A stretch of 64,000 nucleotides of DNA from Vibrio sp. 10N.286.49.B1. Its GTDB lineage: Bacteria > Pseudomonadota > Gammaproteobacteria > Enterobacterales > Vibrionaceae. Positions 9,570 through 19,656 of this stretch are shown piece after piece (the stretch's first letter is position 1; every line of letters begins with the position of its first letter). The notes under the pieces are model-generated. The model did not search any database. It was not told the origin of the DNA and worked only from the letters and a program-made list of their open reading frames with translations. Location of the stretch: NCBI RefSeq assembly GCF_002873335.1, contig NZ_MCUW01000089.1, forward strand, positions 1-64,000, read 5' to 3'. A program made the translations under genes and the position numbers.

Positions 9570-9668
9570 CACGTCGGTATGGATGTCGCTTTAATATATG
9601 TTCAGCTTACCGAAAATAATTGACCTCTATCGCATGCATTTATCAACTTATTCAACGAAGCCCATTCT

Positions 9669-10346
9669 TTAACTTAGAGGCTTGAGGTATGCAAGGAATC
9701 GTTTTTCTGCAAATTTAAAAACCGCGAGAATGATAAAGGTCAACGCCATATAGAACAATCCAGCAGCTAGGAATGATTCAAATGGCGCGTAATAACGGGC
9801 ATTGACTAAGCGAGCCGCCCCCGTTAAATCCATAATCGTGACAATACCTGCGACCGCTGAGCCATGTAACATAAAGATAACTTCGTTACTGTAAGCAGGA
9901 AGCGCACGACGCAATGCACTCGGCAAGATAATACGACGGTACGTTTTCCAGTATCCCATACCGTAGGCTTTCGCCGCTTCGACTTCTCCTTTTGGCAAGC
10001 CATTTATTGCGCCACGAATAATTTCAGACGTATACGCTGATGTATTGAGAACAAACGCGACAAGTGCACAGAACCATGCGTTTTCCCAAAGGGTATCTTT
10101 TACCGGAAAGAACTGGTCCATGCCGTAATAAATCAAATAAAGTTGGACTAATAGTGGAGTACCACGGAAAAAATAAATAAATGCCCAAGATGGCGCGATG
10201 GCAAAGTAGTTATTGCTATTTCGAGCGATGGCAAGGGGGATAGCGACGCAAAGACCAATGACTAGCGACAATGACACCAACCATGCTGTAGTCCACAGTC
10301 CATCGAGATAAACCGGAAAACTATCGATAATAATAGAAAAGTCCAT
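9669..10346 (-). CDS. Basic amino-acid ABC transporter permease (HisM type)
   Basis: Inner-membrane permease of 225 residues with about five hydrophobic segments and the EAA loop (GEVEAAKAYGMGYWKTYRRIILPSALRRALP) that docks on the ATPase. It matches the HisM/ArtM/AotM class, which forms a heterodimer with the HisQ-type subunit. It starts two bases after the stop of the HisQ-type gene and is the last gene of the unit, with GAGGT as ribosome-binding site. Family members import histidine, lysine, arginine or ornithine; the exact substrate is not readable from this subunit. Confidence 0.87.
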   Translation of the reverse strand: MDFSIIIDSFPVYLDGLWTTAWLVSLSLVIGLCVAIPLAIARNSNNYFAIAPSWAFIYFFRGTPLLVQLYLIYYGMDQFFPVKDTLWENAWFCALVAFVLNTSAYTSEIIRGAINGLPKGEVEAAKAYGMGYWKTYRRIILPSALRRALPAYSNEVIFMLHGSAVAGIVTIMDLTGAARLVNARYYAPFESFLAAGLFYMALTFIILAVFKFAEKRFLAYLKPLS

Positions 10347-10348
10347 AT

Positions 10349-11089
10349 CTACCTCACGTGAATGCTAAATTTGCGCTCAACCAGCTTCAGTAAACCTGTT
10401 GATACCGCGGTGAAAAACAAGAAAATGAGCGCGACTGACATATAAAAAGTGAAGGGCATTTTGGTTGAACCAGCAGCAAGGGAGCTTACCCGTACCATAT
10501 CTTCCAAACCAATAATCGAAACCAATGCCGTCGTCTTGAGTAATACCAGCCAGTTATTACCGAAGCCAGGCAGAGCATGTCGGATCATTTGTGGCAAAAG
10601 GATGCGCCTAAAGGCCATAGGACCACTCATTCCATAGGCTTTGGCCGCTTCCATTTCGCCTTTGTCGACGGCCATAATGGCGCCACGAAAAGTTTCTGCC
10701 ATATACGCGCCAAAGATGAAACCAATGGTCAGCACACCAGCAATAAACGGAGAGACGTCAATATAATCCGGTAGGTAAGCGGTCCACTCATGGTTCGGGT
10801 TGCTCGAGGTAAACCACTCATTCAACCATTCATTAACAGCATATAAGCTATTATTGAGTAATATTTGCCCACCAAAGAATATCAACATCATCAAAACAAG
10901 ATCGGGGATCCCACGGATAATGGTGGTATATAATGTCGCGATCGCACGAGCCCACCGATAGGGAGCAAGTTTAGCCAGCGCGCCTAACATGCCTAAAAGC
11001 ATTGCGAGAATCAATGACAGCACGGCCACTTCTATCGTCAGCACAGCCCCTTTGAGGATGGAGGCTTCATATCCTTGTAAATCGAGCAT
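10349..11089 (-). CDS. Basic amino-acid ABC transporter permease (HisQ type)
   Basis: Inner-membrane permease of 246 residues, partner of the HisM-type subunit. The start is set at the ATG giving MLDLQGYEASILKG, because GGAAG lies five bases upstream; the longer frame begins with TTG. The EAA loop (GEMEAAKAYGMSGPMAFRRILLPQMIRHALPG) and the membrane-spanning pattern are typical. It contains an insertion near residues 85-110 (VNEWLNEWFTSSNPNHEWTAYLPDYIDV), probably a periplasmic loop. It is separated from the binding-protein gene by a hairpin that probably reduces permease expression relative to the binding protein. Confidence 0.87.
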   Translation of the reverse strand: MLDLQGYEASILKGAVLTIEVAVLSLILAMLLGMLGALAKLAPYRWARAIATLYTTIIRGIPDLVLMMLIFFGGQILLNNSLYAVNEWLNEWFTSSNPNHEWTAYLPDYIDVSPFIAGVLTIGFIFGAYMAETFRGAIMAVDKGEMEAAKAYGMSGPMAFRRILLPQMIRHALPGFGNNWLVLLKTTALVSIIGLEDMVRVSSLAAGSTKMPFTFYMSVALIFLFFTAVSTGLLKLVERKFSIHVR

Positions 11090-11160
11090 AGTTTCTTCCA
11101 ACTGCGAAACTTAAGCATTGATAATTCTTACCATACGGGTCGTTGACTCGTATTTTGGTA

Positions 11161-11188
11161 AAAAGGCTTGAGATAACACTCAAGCCTT
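11161..11188 (-). terminator. Intra-operon hairpin after the binding-protein gene
   Basis: A ten-pair perfect stem AAGGCTTGAG/CTCAAGCCTT with a six-base loop; on the minus strand it is followed by about five T. It lies between the binding-protein and permease genes, where a partial terminator or an RNA-stabilising hairpin commonly gives excess binding protein. Confidence 0.75.
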
Positions 11189-11213
11189 ATCAATGAGCGG
11201 TTAGATAAGCGGG

Positions 11214-11984
11214 TTACTTACCGTATACGTCATAATTAAAGTATTTTGCAGCAATCTCTTGATAAACACCCTTCTCGCGTAGTGACAAAATAGCCGCATC
11301 CAGTTGTTTAGTTAGATCTTTGTCTTGTTTACGGACAGCAATACCAAAACCATCACCAAACCATTTAGGGTCAGTTAATGAAGGGCCAACGAATTCATAG
11401 GCATCGCCACCTTCTTTTTTCAGTACACCATCTTCAAGAGCAGAGGCATCACCCAATACCGCCGCGATACGACCGTTACCAAGGTCAAGGTAAGCTTCAT
11501 CAAACGAACCGTAGCGTACGATTTCAACACTGTCACCGAAGTTATCAGTTAAGTATTTATCATGGGTCGTTGCACGCTGAACACCGATTTTCACACCGTT
11601 AAGGTTGTCGAAATCAATACCCGCGTCTTTTTTCGCAATAAATTTGTTCGGAATAAGTGCGTATTTACCCGTAAAATCAATTTTCTTTTTACGTTCTTCA
11701 GTAATCGACATCGCGGCGATAATCGCATCATATTTACGCGCCAATAGGGAAGGAATAATGCCATCCCAATCTTGAGGAACGATGACACATTTCGCTTTTA
11801 GCTCTTCACACAGAGCGTTAGCCATATCAACGTCAAAACCTTTTAGGGAGCCATCGGCTTCTGTCCAACTAAATGGAGGATACGCACCTTCAATACCAAA
11901 GCGCACTGTTTTCCATTCCTTTGCTTGTGCTACTCCAGTTGCTGCTGTCGCAATAATTGCCGCTGCTAATAACCACTTTTTCAT
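11214..11984 (-). CDS. Periplasmic lysine/arginine/histidine-type binding protein
   Basis: Solute-binding protein family 3, 256 residues, delivering a basic amino acid to the permease. A signal peptide (MKKWLLAAAIIATAATGVAQA) is followed by the family signature GFDVDMANALCEEL. Ligand-binding features of the LAO/HisJ class are visible: YPPFSW near the N-terminus, the MSITEERKKKIDFT segment, and GDASALEDG with an Asp for the ligand amino group. The start is the second ATG: AGGAG is seven bases from it but only one or two from the upstream ATG, which would add Met-Glu. The pair of cysteines (ALCEELKAKC) matches the disulphide of LAO/HisJ proteins. Confidence 0.88.
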   Translation of the reverse strand: MKKWLLAAAIIATAATGVAQAKEWKTVRFGIEGAYPPFSWTEADGSLKGFDVDMANALCEELKAKCVIVPQDWDGIIPSLLARKYDAIIAAMSITEERKKKIDFTGKYALIPNKFIAKKDAGIDFDNLNGVKIGVQRATTHDKYLTDNFGDSVEIVRYGSFDEAYLDLGNGRIAAVLGDASALEDGVLKKEGGDAYEFVGPSLTDPKWFGDGFGIAVRKQDKDLTKQLDAAILSLREKGVYQEIAAKYFNYDVYGK

Positions 11985-12032
11985 TTCCATACTCCTGTGA
12001 TTTACATTATTTTTAACTTAACGTTATTTTAG

Positions 12033-12065
12033 TGTTGTGTTGCTTTTATGTTGTGTTGCTTTTTA
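12033..12065 (+). repeat. 16-bp tandem duplication TGTTGTGTTGCTTTTA
   Basis: Two adjacent copies (12033-12048 and 12049-12065, the second with one extra T) between the ATPase and binding-protein genes of the importer. It looks like a recent tandem duplication in the transcribed spacer. Confidence 0.9.
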
Positions 12066-12174
12066 TTCATTATTGTATGACGCGTCGTCTTATCTATCTG
12101 CGTATCAAGTATCAGACGCGTACCAATGTTTAGCGCATCGGTAACGATTAGCAGCACTGCCAACCGCTTGATAA

Positions 12175-12945
12175 TTAGTAAATAGACGAAATGAATTGCT
12201 TCAAACGTTCTGATTCTGGTGATGTAAATAACTGCGCAGGGTCCCCCTGCTCTTCAACCAAGCCTTGATGCAGAAACATCACATGATTCGACACATCACG
12301 AGCAAACGCCATTTCATGAGTCACCACCAACATGGTGCGCCCTTCTTCTGCTAAATCACGCATTACACCCAAAACTTCCCCAACCAATTCAGGATCGAGA
12401 GCAGACGTTGGCTCATCAAATAGCATCACTTCAGGTTCGACAGCAAGCGCTCTTGCAATTGCCGCTCGTTGTTGTTGACCGCCGGACAAATGACCAGGGT
12501 AATAATCTTTACGCTCATACAGTCCGACTTTTTTGAGCAGCAACTCTGCATTTTCTATCGCTTGTGCTTTCGGAACGCCCAACACATGAACAGGGGCTTC
12601 GATTACATTCTCTAGTACGGTCATGTGAGACCAAAGATTGAAACCCTGAAAAACCATAGCTAAACGCGAGCGGATGCGTTGAACTTGCTTTTCATTAACG
12701 GGAACGGCCTCACCGGAGCGATTGTTTTTCATTTGAATCAATTCACCATTGACCCAAATCTCACCTAAAGTAGGCGTTTCGAGGAGGTTGATGCAACGAA
12801 GGAAGGTACTTTTTCCAGAGCCCGATGAGCCAATAATTGATACTACATCGCCTTTATGAGCGGTAAGGGAAATCCCCTTTAAAACTTCATTTTGACCAAA
12901 TGTCTTATGCAGTTCTTTTATGTCCAGCGCTGGTACATCATTCAT
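12175..12945 (-). CDS. Basic amino-acid ABC transporter ATP-binding protein (HisP type)
   Basis: ATPase of 256 residues that drives the importer. It has Walker A (GSSGSGKS near 37-44), Q-loop (MVFQGFNLW), the signature LSGGQQQR, Walker B (VMLFDEPTSALD) and the switch His (VVTHEMAFA). The sequence follows E. coli HisP closely, including the segment WSHMTVLENV with a one-residue shift, so a histidine, lysine or arginine importer is the best call; ArtP/AotP are the alternatives. It is the first gene of the unit (ATPase, binding protein, two permeases), with AGGGAG ahead of the ATG. It sits immediately beyond the shortened his operon. Confidence 0.9.
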   Translation of the reverse strand: MNDVPALDIKELHKTFGQNEVLKGISLTAHKGDVVSIIGSSGSGKSTFLRCINLLETPTLGEIWVNGELIQMKNNRSGEAVPVNEKQVQRIRSRLAMVFQGFNLWSHMTVLENVIEAPVHVLGVPKAQAIENAELLLKKVGLYERKDYYPGHLSGGQQQRAAIARALAVEPEVMLFDEPTSALDPELVGEVLGVMRDLAEEGRTMLVVTHEMAFARDVSNHVMFLHQGLVEEQGDPAQLFTSPESERLKQFISSIY

Positions 12946-13256
12946 GCGCTTGTGCTCCCTGTATTTTATGGACTGCTAAGGTACTCCGACCTTTTGATAT
13001 TCGATACAAGCTAGCACTACAAAGTGGCGTTTGCAACAAATTATTAACCTAATATACTGATTAATACAGCGATTATAACTGAGATAATATGCACATTAAA
13101 GTGCTTTAAACTCGAAATTATGAATATTACCACCACTTTGATGCAAAACTAGTCAACAATCAACCAGCAATTCAATGCCTTGTATATATTTCGCAAATGT
13201 TACATAAACACCACTAATGATAGAATTTAAAACTATAGAATACGCAAATCGCCAGG

Positions 13257-13296
13257 TCATTAGCCTGACTTATCACTCATTAGCAGGACTTATCAC
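13257..13296 (+). repeat. 20-bp tandem duplication TCATTAGC(C/A)(T/G)GACTTATCAC
   Basis: Two adjacent 20-base copies at 13257-13276 and 13277-13296 that differ at two positions. They lie in the spacer that replaces hisF-hisI. Confidence 0.9.
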
Positions 13297-13366
13297 ATAT
13301 AAGGCTGAGTTGATAATAGCCGATTGGGTCAAGACGTAATCAGTCTTCTCAATTACGTAACCAAAC

Positions 13367-13395
13367 GTAAAAAAGCACGCTAAGCGTGCTTTTTA
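13367..13395. terminator. Bidirectional terminator after hisA
   Basis: The palindrome AAAAAGCACGCT-A-AGCGTGCTTTTT has A/T runs on both sides and would end transcription of the shortened his operon (minus strand) about 45 bases after the hisA stop. Confidence 0.88.
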
Positions 13396-13422
13396 TTCAT
13401 TTAAAAGCGATTATCCGTTCGC

Positions 13423-14176
<754 letters not shown>

Positions 14177-14259
14177 TCAATCCCTTTTAATATCTCTATT
14201 CACGGACTCAAGACAACGCCTTGTGTCTTTATTAAATCATCTGGTTTTGAACACGGCTG

Positions 14260-14883
14260 CTAAACCAATTCAAGGAAGTTTTGGATCAACTTCGAACCAG
14301 CTTTTGATGAGCGTTCCGGGTGAAATTGTACCCCGTAATAGTTTTCACTTTGGATGGCGGCGCTAAACGCTGTTCCATAGTCACATTGTGCAATGGTGTA
14401 ATCACCAACCGGCATACCGAAACTGTGCACAAAGTAAAAATATTCTGAATCTTCAATACCTGAAAACAGCGGATGCCCAGAATTAGCTTTAACCGTATTC
14501 CACCCCATATGAGGCAAAGGAAGCGAGCCTGTTTCAAGCTTTTTCACCTCACCATCACATAAGCCAAGACATTCGACTTGTTGATCCGCTTTCTGACCTT
14601 TTTCTTGCGATAGCTTACCGAGAAGCTGCATACCTAAACAAATTCCTAATAAAGGTTGCTCGACTTGTTTCACCAACTCAATAAGGTTTCTCTGTTCAAG
14701 GTTTTTCATCGCTTCACTGGCCGTGCCAACTCCCGGCAGAAACAGCTTGTCAGCGCCAAGGACAATATCCGCATCTTTTGAAATCGTGACGGCGTAACCA
14801 AGACGTTCAATAGCAAACTTCACTGACGAAACGTTAGCGCAACCAGTATCAATAATGACGACTTTTTGTTTTGTACGTTCCAT
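14260..14883 (-). CDS. hisH: Imidazole glycerol phosphate synthase, glutaminase subunit HisH
   Basis: Class I glutamine amidotransferase of 207 residues that feeds ammonia to HisF. The nucleophile Cys is in [10 protein letters not shown], and the His-Glu pair is in VQFHPERSS. It starts inside the hisB stop (TAATG), so the two are coupled. HisH has no productive activity without HisF, and hisF is not in the window. The 86-base gap to hisA is larger than the near-zero spacing usual here. The N-terminus ([20 protein letters not shown]) is slightly longer than that of E. coli. Confidence 0.95.
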   Translation of the reverse strand: MERTKQKVVIIDTGCANVSSVKFAIERLGYAVTISKDADIVLGADKLFLPGVGTASEAMKNLEQRNLIELVKQVEQPLLGICLGMQLLGKLSQEKGQKADQQVECLGLCDGEVKKLETGSLPLPHMGWNTVKANSGHPLFSGIEDSEYFYFVHSFGMPVGDYTIAQCDYGTAFSAAIQSENYYGVQFHPERSSKAGSKLIQNFLELV

Positions 14884-15956
14884 TACAACACCCCTTTACT
14901 ACTCGGGAGCTCATTACCTTCGACTTTTATCGCCTGACGCAGCGTGCGACCAAAGGCTTTAAACAGGCTTTCAATGATGTGGTGATCGTTGTGGCCTGAT
15001 GAAGAAAGATGCAATGTACACGCTAGCGTATCCGTTAATGAACGGAAGAAATGCACCACCATTTCTGTCGATAGGTCGCCAACCTGCTCGCGAGAAAACT
15101 CTGCTTCAAATTTAAGATAAGGTCGACCGGACAAATCTAGTCCACATTGTGCAAGACACTCATCCATTGGTAGGCTAAAGCCAAAACGACCAATACCACG
15201 TTTATCACCCAGCGCTTCTTTTAAAGCTTGTCCGAGTGCAAGTGCCGTGTCTTCAATCGTATGGTGGTCATCGATGTGCAAATCACCCTTCACATCGATT
15301 TTCATTTGGAAACCGCCATGGGTCGCGATCTGATCAAGCATGTGGTCGAAAAAGCCCATCCCCGTAGAAATCTCATTGCCACCCGCCTCGTCGAGATTGA
15401 CGAAAACCTTAATATCCGTTTCTTTTGTCGTTCTGATGACCTCTGCTGTTCGAGCATTTACAGTGAGATCTTTTAAAATATCACGCCAACCCATCGTCTC
15501 AGGGTGATATTGAATACCACGTATCGCCATATTCTCTGCCAGTTGCAGATCGGTCGCACGGTCACCGATGACGACGGATGTTTTAAAGTCTACTTTTCCA
15601 CTTTGCAGATACTCTTTCACCATGCCTAGTTTTGGCTTACGGCACGAACAGTTATCTTCGTCAAAGTGTGGGCAGATGAGTACATCATCAAACAGCACGC
15701 CTTGCGATTCGAAAATTTCCATCATCATATCTTGGGGCGCATCAAAATCTGCTTGCGGATAGCTTTCTGTACCCAGGCCATCTTGATTGGTCACCATGAC
15801 CAATCGATAACCGGCATTTTGAAGTGCTAACAAGCTTGGAATCACAAAAGGTTCAAGCTTCAGTTTGTCTAGGCGATCGACTTGAAAATCAATTGGTGGT
15901 TCAACGATCAGCGTGCCATCACGGTCGATAAATAAGATTTTTTGTTGGTTGCTCAC
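14883..15956 (-). CDS. hisB: Bifunctional histidinol-phosphatase / imidazoleglycerol-phosphate dehydratase HisB
   Basis: Fusion enzyme of 357 residues as in enterobacteria (E. coli 355). Residues 1-165 are a HAD phosphatase with the nucleophile motif DRDGTL and a Cys/His zinc cluster ([15 protein letters not shown]). Residues 166-357 are the dehydratase with the two metal-binding repeats ([28 protein letters not shown], and [17 protein letters not shown]). It lies 28 bases after hisC and overlaps hisH by one base. Confidence 0.96.
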   Translation of the reverse strand: MSNQQKILFIDRDGTLIVEPPIDFQVDRLDKLKLEPFVIPSLLALQNAGYRLVMVTNQDGLGTESYPQADFDAPQDMMMEIFESQGVLFDDVLICPHFDEDNCSCRKPKLGMVKEYLQSGKVDFKTSVVIGDRATDLQLAENMAIRGIQYHPETMGWRDILKDLTVNARTAEVIRTTKETDIKVFVNLDEAGGNEISTGMGFFDHMLDQIATHGGFQMKIDVKGDLHIDDHHTIEDTALALGQALKEALGDKRGIGRFGFSLPMDECLAQCGLDLSGRPYLKFEAEFSREQVGDLSTEMVVHFFRSLTDTLACTLHLSSSGHNDHHIIESLFKAFGRTLRQAIKVEGNELPSSKGVL

Positions 15957-15984
15957 TATAAAATTCCTTGTCTGTATGCGTCGT

Positions 15985-17037
15985 TTAGGCAGCGCTTTGA
16001 TTTATTTTATTGCGGATAAATGCGAGCGTTTTTTCGCATTCATCACGATTACCGACACTGATGCGGACACAGTTCTCTATTGGGGAGTTACGCAAGATAA
16101 TGCCGTTATCCCACGTGGCTTTAAACAGCTCATCCCCATTAGTAAATTCAACTAATAGGTAGTTACCCCACCCTTCATGAACCACAACACCCGGCAACAT
16201 AGTCAACCCAGCCTGTAGATAAGCACGGTTGGCATTAAGATCGAGCACTTGGTACTTCGTTCGCGCTAAACCATGCTCGGATAACGCTTGAATAGCAATA
16301 TCTGCTACGGGCACGGGTACTGGATATGGCGCAATCACCTTAAGCAGAACATTAATCAGCGGCTCGTTAGCAAGGGTAAAACCGCAACGTAAGCCAGCCA
16401 AAGCAAAGGCTTTGGATAATGTTCTCAGAATCGCGAGATTGTCGTACTCCGCTAATAAATCGACCGTTGAAGCTTCAGGACAAAAGTCGATATATGCCTC
16501 ATCCATAACCACAATAGCTTTATCTTTTGTCATTTCCAGCAAAGCAATAATGTCGTCACGATTGACTAAATTACCGGTTGGGTTGTTAGGGCTGCAAACA
16601 AACACAAGTTTCACTGACTCTAAACTTGCTTCTATTGCAGGAAGATCCAATTGCCAGTCAGATGTCAAAGGCACGACTTTTCTTGCCACGCCAATAGTCT
16701 CAGCGCTGATGGCATACATACCGTAGGTAGGCGGGCAAAATAAAATACTGTCTTCACCAGGCTCACAAAAAGCACGAATCAGCAGTTCAATGCCTTCATC
16801 AGCGCCTCGAGATGTCAATGTTTGACTAGGTGCTATACCTGCATAGGCAGCGTACGCTTCTATTAGCGCTTTCGGTTGGCATTCGCTATAACGATTTAAA
16901 CGAGCAAAGTCTGTTTTATATTCATTATCAAATGGGGATTCATTCGCATTCAACCAAATGTCGCCGGAACCGCCGATACGTCGGGCCGACATATAGGGGG
17001 TGAGTGCTTGCACTTGCTTACGCGCTAACTTTTCCAT
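15985..17037 (-). CDS. hisC: Histidinol-phosphate aminotransferase HisC
   Basis: PLP-dependent class I/II aminotransferase of 350 residues converting imidazole-acetol phosphate and glutamate to histidinol phosphate. The PLP lysine is in [15 protein letters not shown]; the cofactor-binding Asp and Tyr are in MDEAYIDF; substrate-phosphate residues are near the N-terminal NANESP. Its ATG overlaps the hisD stop (TAATG), giving tight coupling. Confidence 0.96.
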   Translation of the reverse strand: MEKLARKQVQALTPYMSARRIGGSGDIWLNANESPFDNEYKTDFARLNRYSECQPKALIEAYAAYAGIAPSQTLTSRGADEGIELLIRAFCEPGEDSILFCPPTYGMYAISAETIGVARKVVPLTSDWQLDLPAIEASLESVKLVFVCSPNNPTGNLVNRDDIIALLEMTKDKAIVVMDEAYIDFCPEASTVDLLAEYDNLAILRTLSKAFALAGLRCGFTLANEPLINVLLKVIAPYPVPVPVADIAIQALSEHGLARTKYQVLDLNANRAYLQAGLTMLPGVVVHEGWGNYLLVEFTNGDELFKATWDNGIILRNSPIENCVRISVGNRDECEKTLAFIRNKINQSAA

Positions 17038-18335
17038 TATTTTTGCTCCTGCGCTAGCTTGTCAACACGGATAGTAACCGCTCGCTTGTGCGCATCTAGC
17101 CCTTCAGCTTCCGCCATTGTCACCACCGTTGGCGCCAGTAACTTTAAGCCATCTTTTGATAACTCTTGTACCGTCATTCTCTTTGAAAAATCAGCAAGGC
17201 CCAAGCTAGAGTGCGTTCTTGTATAACCGTAGGTAGGCAAGACGTGATTCGTGCCTGATGCATAATCACCTACAGACTCCGGAGACCAATCCCCTAGAAA
17301 AATGGAGCCCGCGTTATCAAGCAATGGTAAGAGTTCCCGCGGATTCTTCGTCTGGACAATTAGGTGCTCTGGGCCATAGTAATTAGAAATCGATACACAT
17401 TGTGTTAACGACTCTGCAATTATCACGAGGCTAGAACCTAATGCTTTTTGCGCAATATCCGCTCGCGTCAGCATTTGAAGTTGTTTTTTAACCGCTTCTG
17501 TTACTTGATCGGCCACCACCGCTGATGGTGTCACCAATACAACCTGAGAATCAGGACCGTGCTCTGCTTGGCTCAATAAGTCCGCGGCAACAAAATCAGG
17601 ATCCGCGCTGTCGTCGGCAATCACTAGCACTTCTGATGGGCCAGCGGGCATATCGATAGCCGCCCCGCGGAAATCGTTACTCACTTGACGTTTTGCTTCT
17701 GTTACGTAGGCGTTGCCCGGCCCGAATATTTTATCGACCTTAGAGACGGTCTCGGTACCGTAAGCCATCGCAGCGATGGCTTGACCCCCTCCCACGTTGT
17801 ATACCTCATCGATGTTACACAACTTTGCGACATACAAGATTTCATCAGCGATCGGTGGTGGTGAACACAAGACAACCTTACGGCACCCTGCGATTTGAGA
17901 AGGGACACCAAGCATTAGTACCGTAGACGGTAGCGGAGCGCTTCCCCCCGGTATATACAAACCAACATTATTGATTGGCCTAGTCACTTGTTCACACACG
18001 ACACCGGGCTGAGTCTCAACTTTTAATGGCTGAGGGCGTTGCGCTTTATGAAACTTCGAAATATTCGCATACGCTTGCTCAAGGGCTTGCTTCATCTTAT
18101 CCGTCAGGCGGTTAGACGCGGCTTCAATTTCTTCATTCGTCACCCGAATTGAATCCGGGCGCACGTTATCAAACTTTTCAGTCAACGCAAACAACGCGCT
18201 GTCTCCGCCTTGGCGCACTTGTTCAATAACAGAGGACACAGCAGCGGTAATATTCGCACCATCTGCTATCGCTGGTCGTTCCAAGATTGACTCTTGTTGG
18301 GGTTGGCTCAGTGAGCGCCAAACAACGGTTCTCAT
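17037..18335 (-). CDS. hisD: Histidinol dehydrogenase HisD
   Basis: Zinc enzyme of 432 residues catalysing the last two NAD-dependent oxidations to histidine. Family signatures are present: [42 protein letters not shown] and the metal/substrate region [10 protein letters not shown]. The catalytic Glu-His pair is in YGPEHLIV. It lies five bases after hisG and overlaps hisC by one base. Confidence 0.97.
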   Translation of the reverse strand: MRTVVWRSLSQPQQESILERPAIADGANITAAVSSVIEQVRQGGDSALFALTEKFDNVRPDSIRVTNEEIEAASNRLTDKMKQALEQAYANISKFHKAQRPQPLKVETQPGVVCEQVTRPINNVGLYIPGGSAPLPSTVLMLGVPSQIAGCRKVVLCSPPPIADEILYVAKLCNIDEVYNVGGGQAIAAMAYGTETVSKVDKIFGPGNAYVTEAKRQVSNDFRGAAIDMPAGPSEVLVIADDSADPDFVAADLLSQAEHGPDSQVVLVTPSAVVADQVTEAVKKQLQMLTRADIAQKALGSSLVIIAESLTQCVSISNYYGPEHLIVQTKNPRELLPLLDNAGSIFLGDWSPESVGDYASGTNHVLPTYGYTRTHSSLGLADFSKRMTVQELSKDGLKLLAPTVVTMAEAEGLDAHKRAVTIRVDKLAQEQK

Positions 18336-18340
18336 AGTCT

Positions 18341-19237
18341 CTACCCCATCATTTTTTCAATTGGTAGCACAAGGATGGAACTCGCACCGAGTTCTTTTAA
18401 ACCTTCCATCGTTTCCCAGAAAAGATTTTCTGTGCTCACCAGGTGAACCGCTACTCGTTCTTTATCGGTTGAAAGTGGCAGTACGGTAGGATCTTCAGCT
18501 CCTGGAAGTAATGCTTTAATCTGTTCTAACTTCGCAATCGGCGCGTGTAGCATGATGTACTTAGACTCTTTGGCTTGTTGTACACCTTGCATGCGAGTCA
18601 ACAATTTCTCAATCAACGCTAACTTATCAGCATCAAATTCACCCTGACGCTGGATTAATGTCGCCTTAGAGCGGAAAATCACTTCGGCTTCTTTTAAACC
18701 ATTGGCTTCTAAGGTCGCACCCGTTGACACCAAATCAGCAATAGCATCGGCAAGACCAGCACGAGGCGCAACCTCAACCGACCCTGTTAGCATACAAGCA
18801 CTAAAGTCGACACCTTGCTCGTCCATGTAAGATTTTAACAACTGAGGATAAGTGGTAGCAATACGCTTACCAGCAAGATCTTGAGGTCCGTTGTACGTCA
18901 CATCTTTATCAATAGCGATAGACAAACGACAGCCACCAAAATCTAAACGGCGCAGCGTGTGGAATTCATTTGGCTCGCCCAAAGCAATGCGATCTAAACG
19001 CACTTCTTCCAGTTCATTTTCACCGATAAAACCAAGGTCAACAACGCCATCCATAATCAAACCAGGGATATCATCATCACGCACTAGTAATAAATCAATT
19101 GGCATGTTGAGTGAATGAACAACTAGACGCTCACCCATGACATTAAATTTCACTCCACATTTCTTTAGGAGGTCTTGGCTATCTCTGCTGAGGCGGCCCT
19201 TCTTTTGGATTGCGATTCTTAGACGTTGTGTTTGCAT
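18341..19237 (-). CDS. hisG: ATP phosphoribosyltransferase HisG (long form)
   Basis: First and feedback-regulated step of the pathway, joining ATP and PRPP. The 298-residue length shows the long form with its own C-terminal ACT-like histidine-sensing domain (residues about 225-298), so no HisZ is needed. The PRPP loop is visible in [13 protein letters not shown], and the N-terminus [13 protein letters not shown] is typical. It is the first structural gene after the attenuator. Confidence 0.97.
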   Translation of the reverse strand: MQTQRLRIAIQKKGRLSRDSQDLLKKCGVKFNVMGERLVVHSLNMPIDLLLVRDDDIPGLIMDGVVDLGFIGENELEEVRLDRIALGEPNEFHTLRRLDFGGCRLSIAIDKDVTYNGPQDLAGKRIATTYPQLLKSYMDEQGVDFSACMLTGSVEVAPRAGLADAIADLVSTGATLEANGLKEAEVIFRSKATLIQRQGEFDADKLALIEKLLTRMQGVQQAKESKYIMLHAPIAKLEQIKALLPGAEDPTVLPLSTDKERVAVHLVSTENLFWETMEGLKELGASSILVLPIEKMMG

Positions 19238-19285
19238 TGCTGTATCCCTGTGCAGAAGATTGATTTCTAAATTATAAAACGAAAA

Positions 19286-19366
19286 AACCCTCGAGAGTTT
19301 TGGTCTCCCGAGGGTTAATTCTTAAATCTTGCTTCGAACCTCCGAGAGTTTAGTTAGCTCTCGGAT
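19286..19366 (-). promoter_or_regulatory. his operon attenuator: terminator with competing antiterminator
   Basis: On the minus strand the terminator arm at 19305-19316 (plus AACCCTCGAGAG/CTCCCGAGGGTT, one mismatch) is followed by T6 at 19282-19287. Upstream in the transcript, 19343-19366 forms another hairpin with the same complementary elements CCGAGAG and CTCTCGG. The shared CGAGAG/CTCTCG words allow mutually exclusive pairings, as expected for ribosome-controlled attenuation set by the His codons of the leader peptide. Confidence 0.85.
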
Positions 19367-19387
19367 ATGCGCGCATCTCCCGAAAGA

Positions 19388-19438
19388 CTAGATTGGGTGA
19401 TGATGGTGATGATGAATGTTCATATCGTTTAAGCGCAT
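19388..19438 (-). CDS. hisL: his operon leader peptide HisL
   Basis: A 16-residue leader MRLNDMNIHHHHHHPI with six consecutive histidine codons before a TAG stop, the same length as E. coli HisL (seven His). When charged tRNA-His is scarce, the ribosome stalls on the His run and frees the antiterminator. The first ATG (19438) follows AAGGA at about 14 bases; a second in-frame ATG at 19423 would give an 11-residue version. Either start keeps the function. Confidence 0.9.
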   Translation of the reverse strand: MRLNDMNIHHHHHHPI

Positions 19439-19472
19439 AATTATTTGGCGATTCCTTTTAAGCTGTGACTTC

Positions 19473-19501
19473 ACAGTAACTAAGCTCAGCTAAATTTTCA
19501 A
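19473..19501 (-). promoter_or_regulatory. Predicted sigma-70 promoter of the his operon
   Basis: On the minus strand TTGAAA (19496-19501) and TACTGT (19473-19478) are spaced by 17 bases, about 35 bases before the hisL start. It is a prediction from consensus only. Confidence 0.5.
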
Positions 19502-19596
19502 CCACTAATTTACAGTTTTTCAAAAATAATCTTGCTGACAGAATAAGAATTCTGCTTTTAACCCCTGCGCGTCGGATTAGTATAAAACATTCGCAC

Positions 19597-19620
19597 AAAA
19601 AAGGAGCCATAAAGGCTCCT
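19597..19620 (-). terminator. Terminator of the NhaC-family gene
   Basis: AGGAGCC/GGCTCCT stem with a five-base loop and a six-T run on the minus strand, about 37 bases after the stop codon at 19657. Confidence 0.9.
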
Positions 19621-19656
19621 AATATTCACATAACAGTGCCAATAGGCACGGCGTGA

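Noticed and set aside
12946..13260. ArgR operator upstream of the ABC importer
   Set aside because: Fragments such as TATGAATATTACC resemble a half site, but no pair fits the ARG box consensus well enough.
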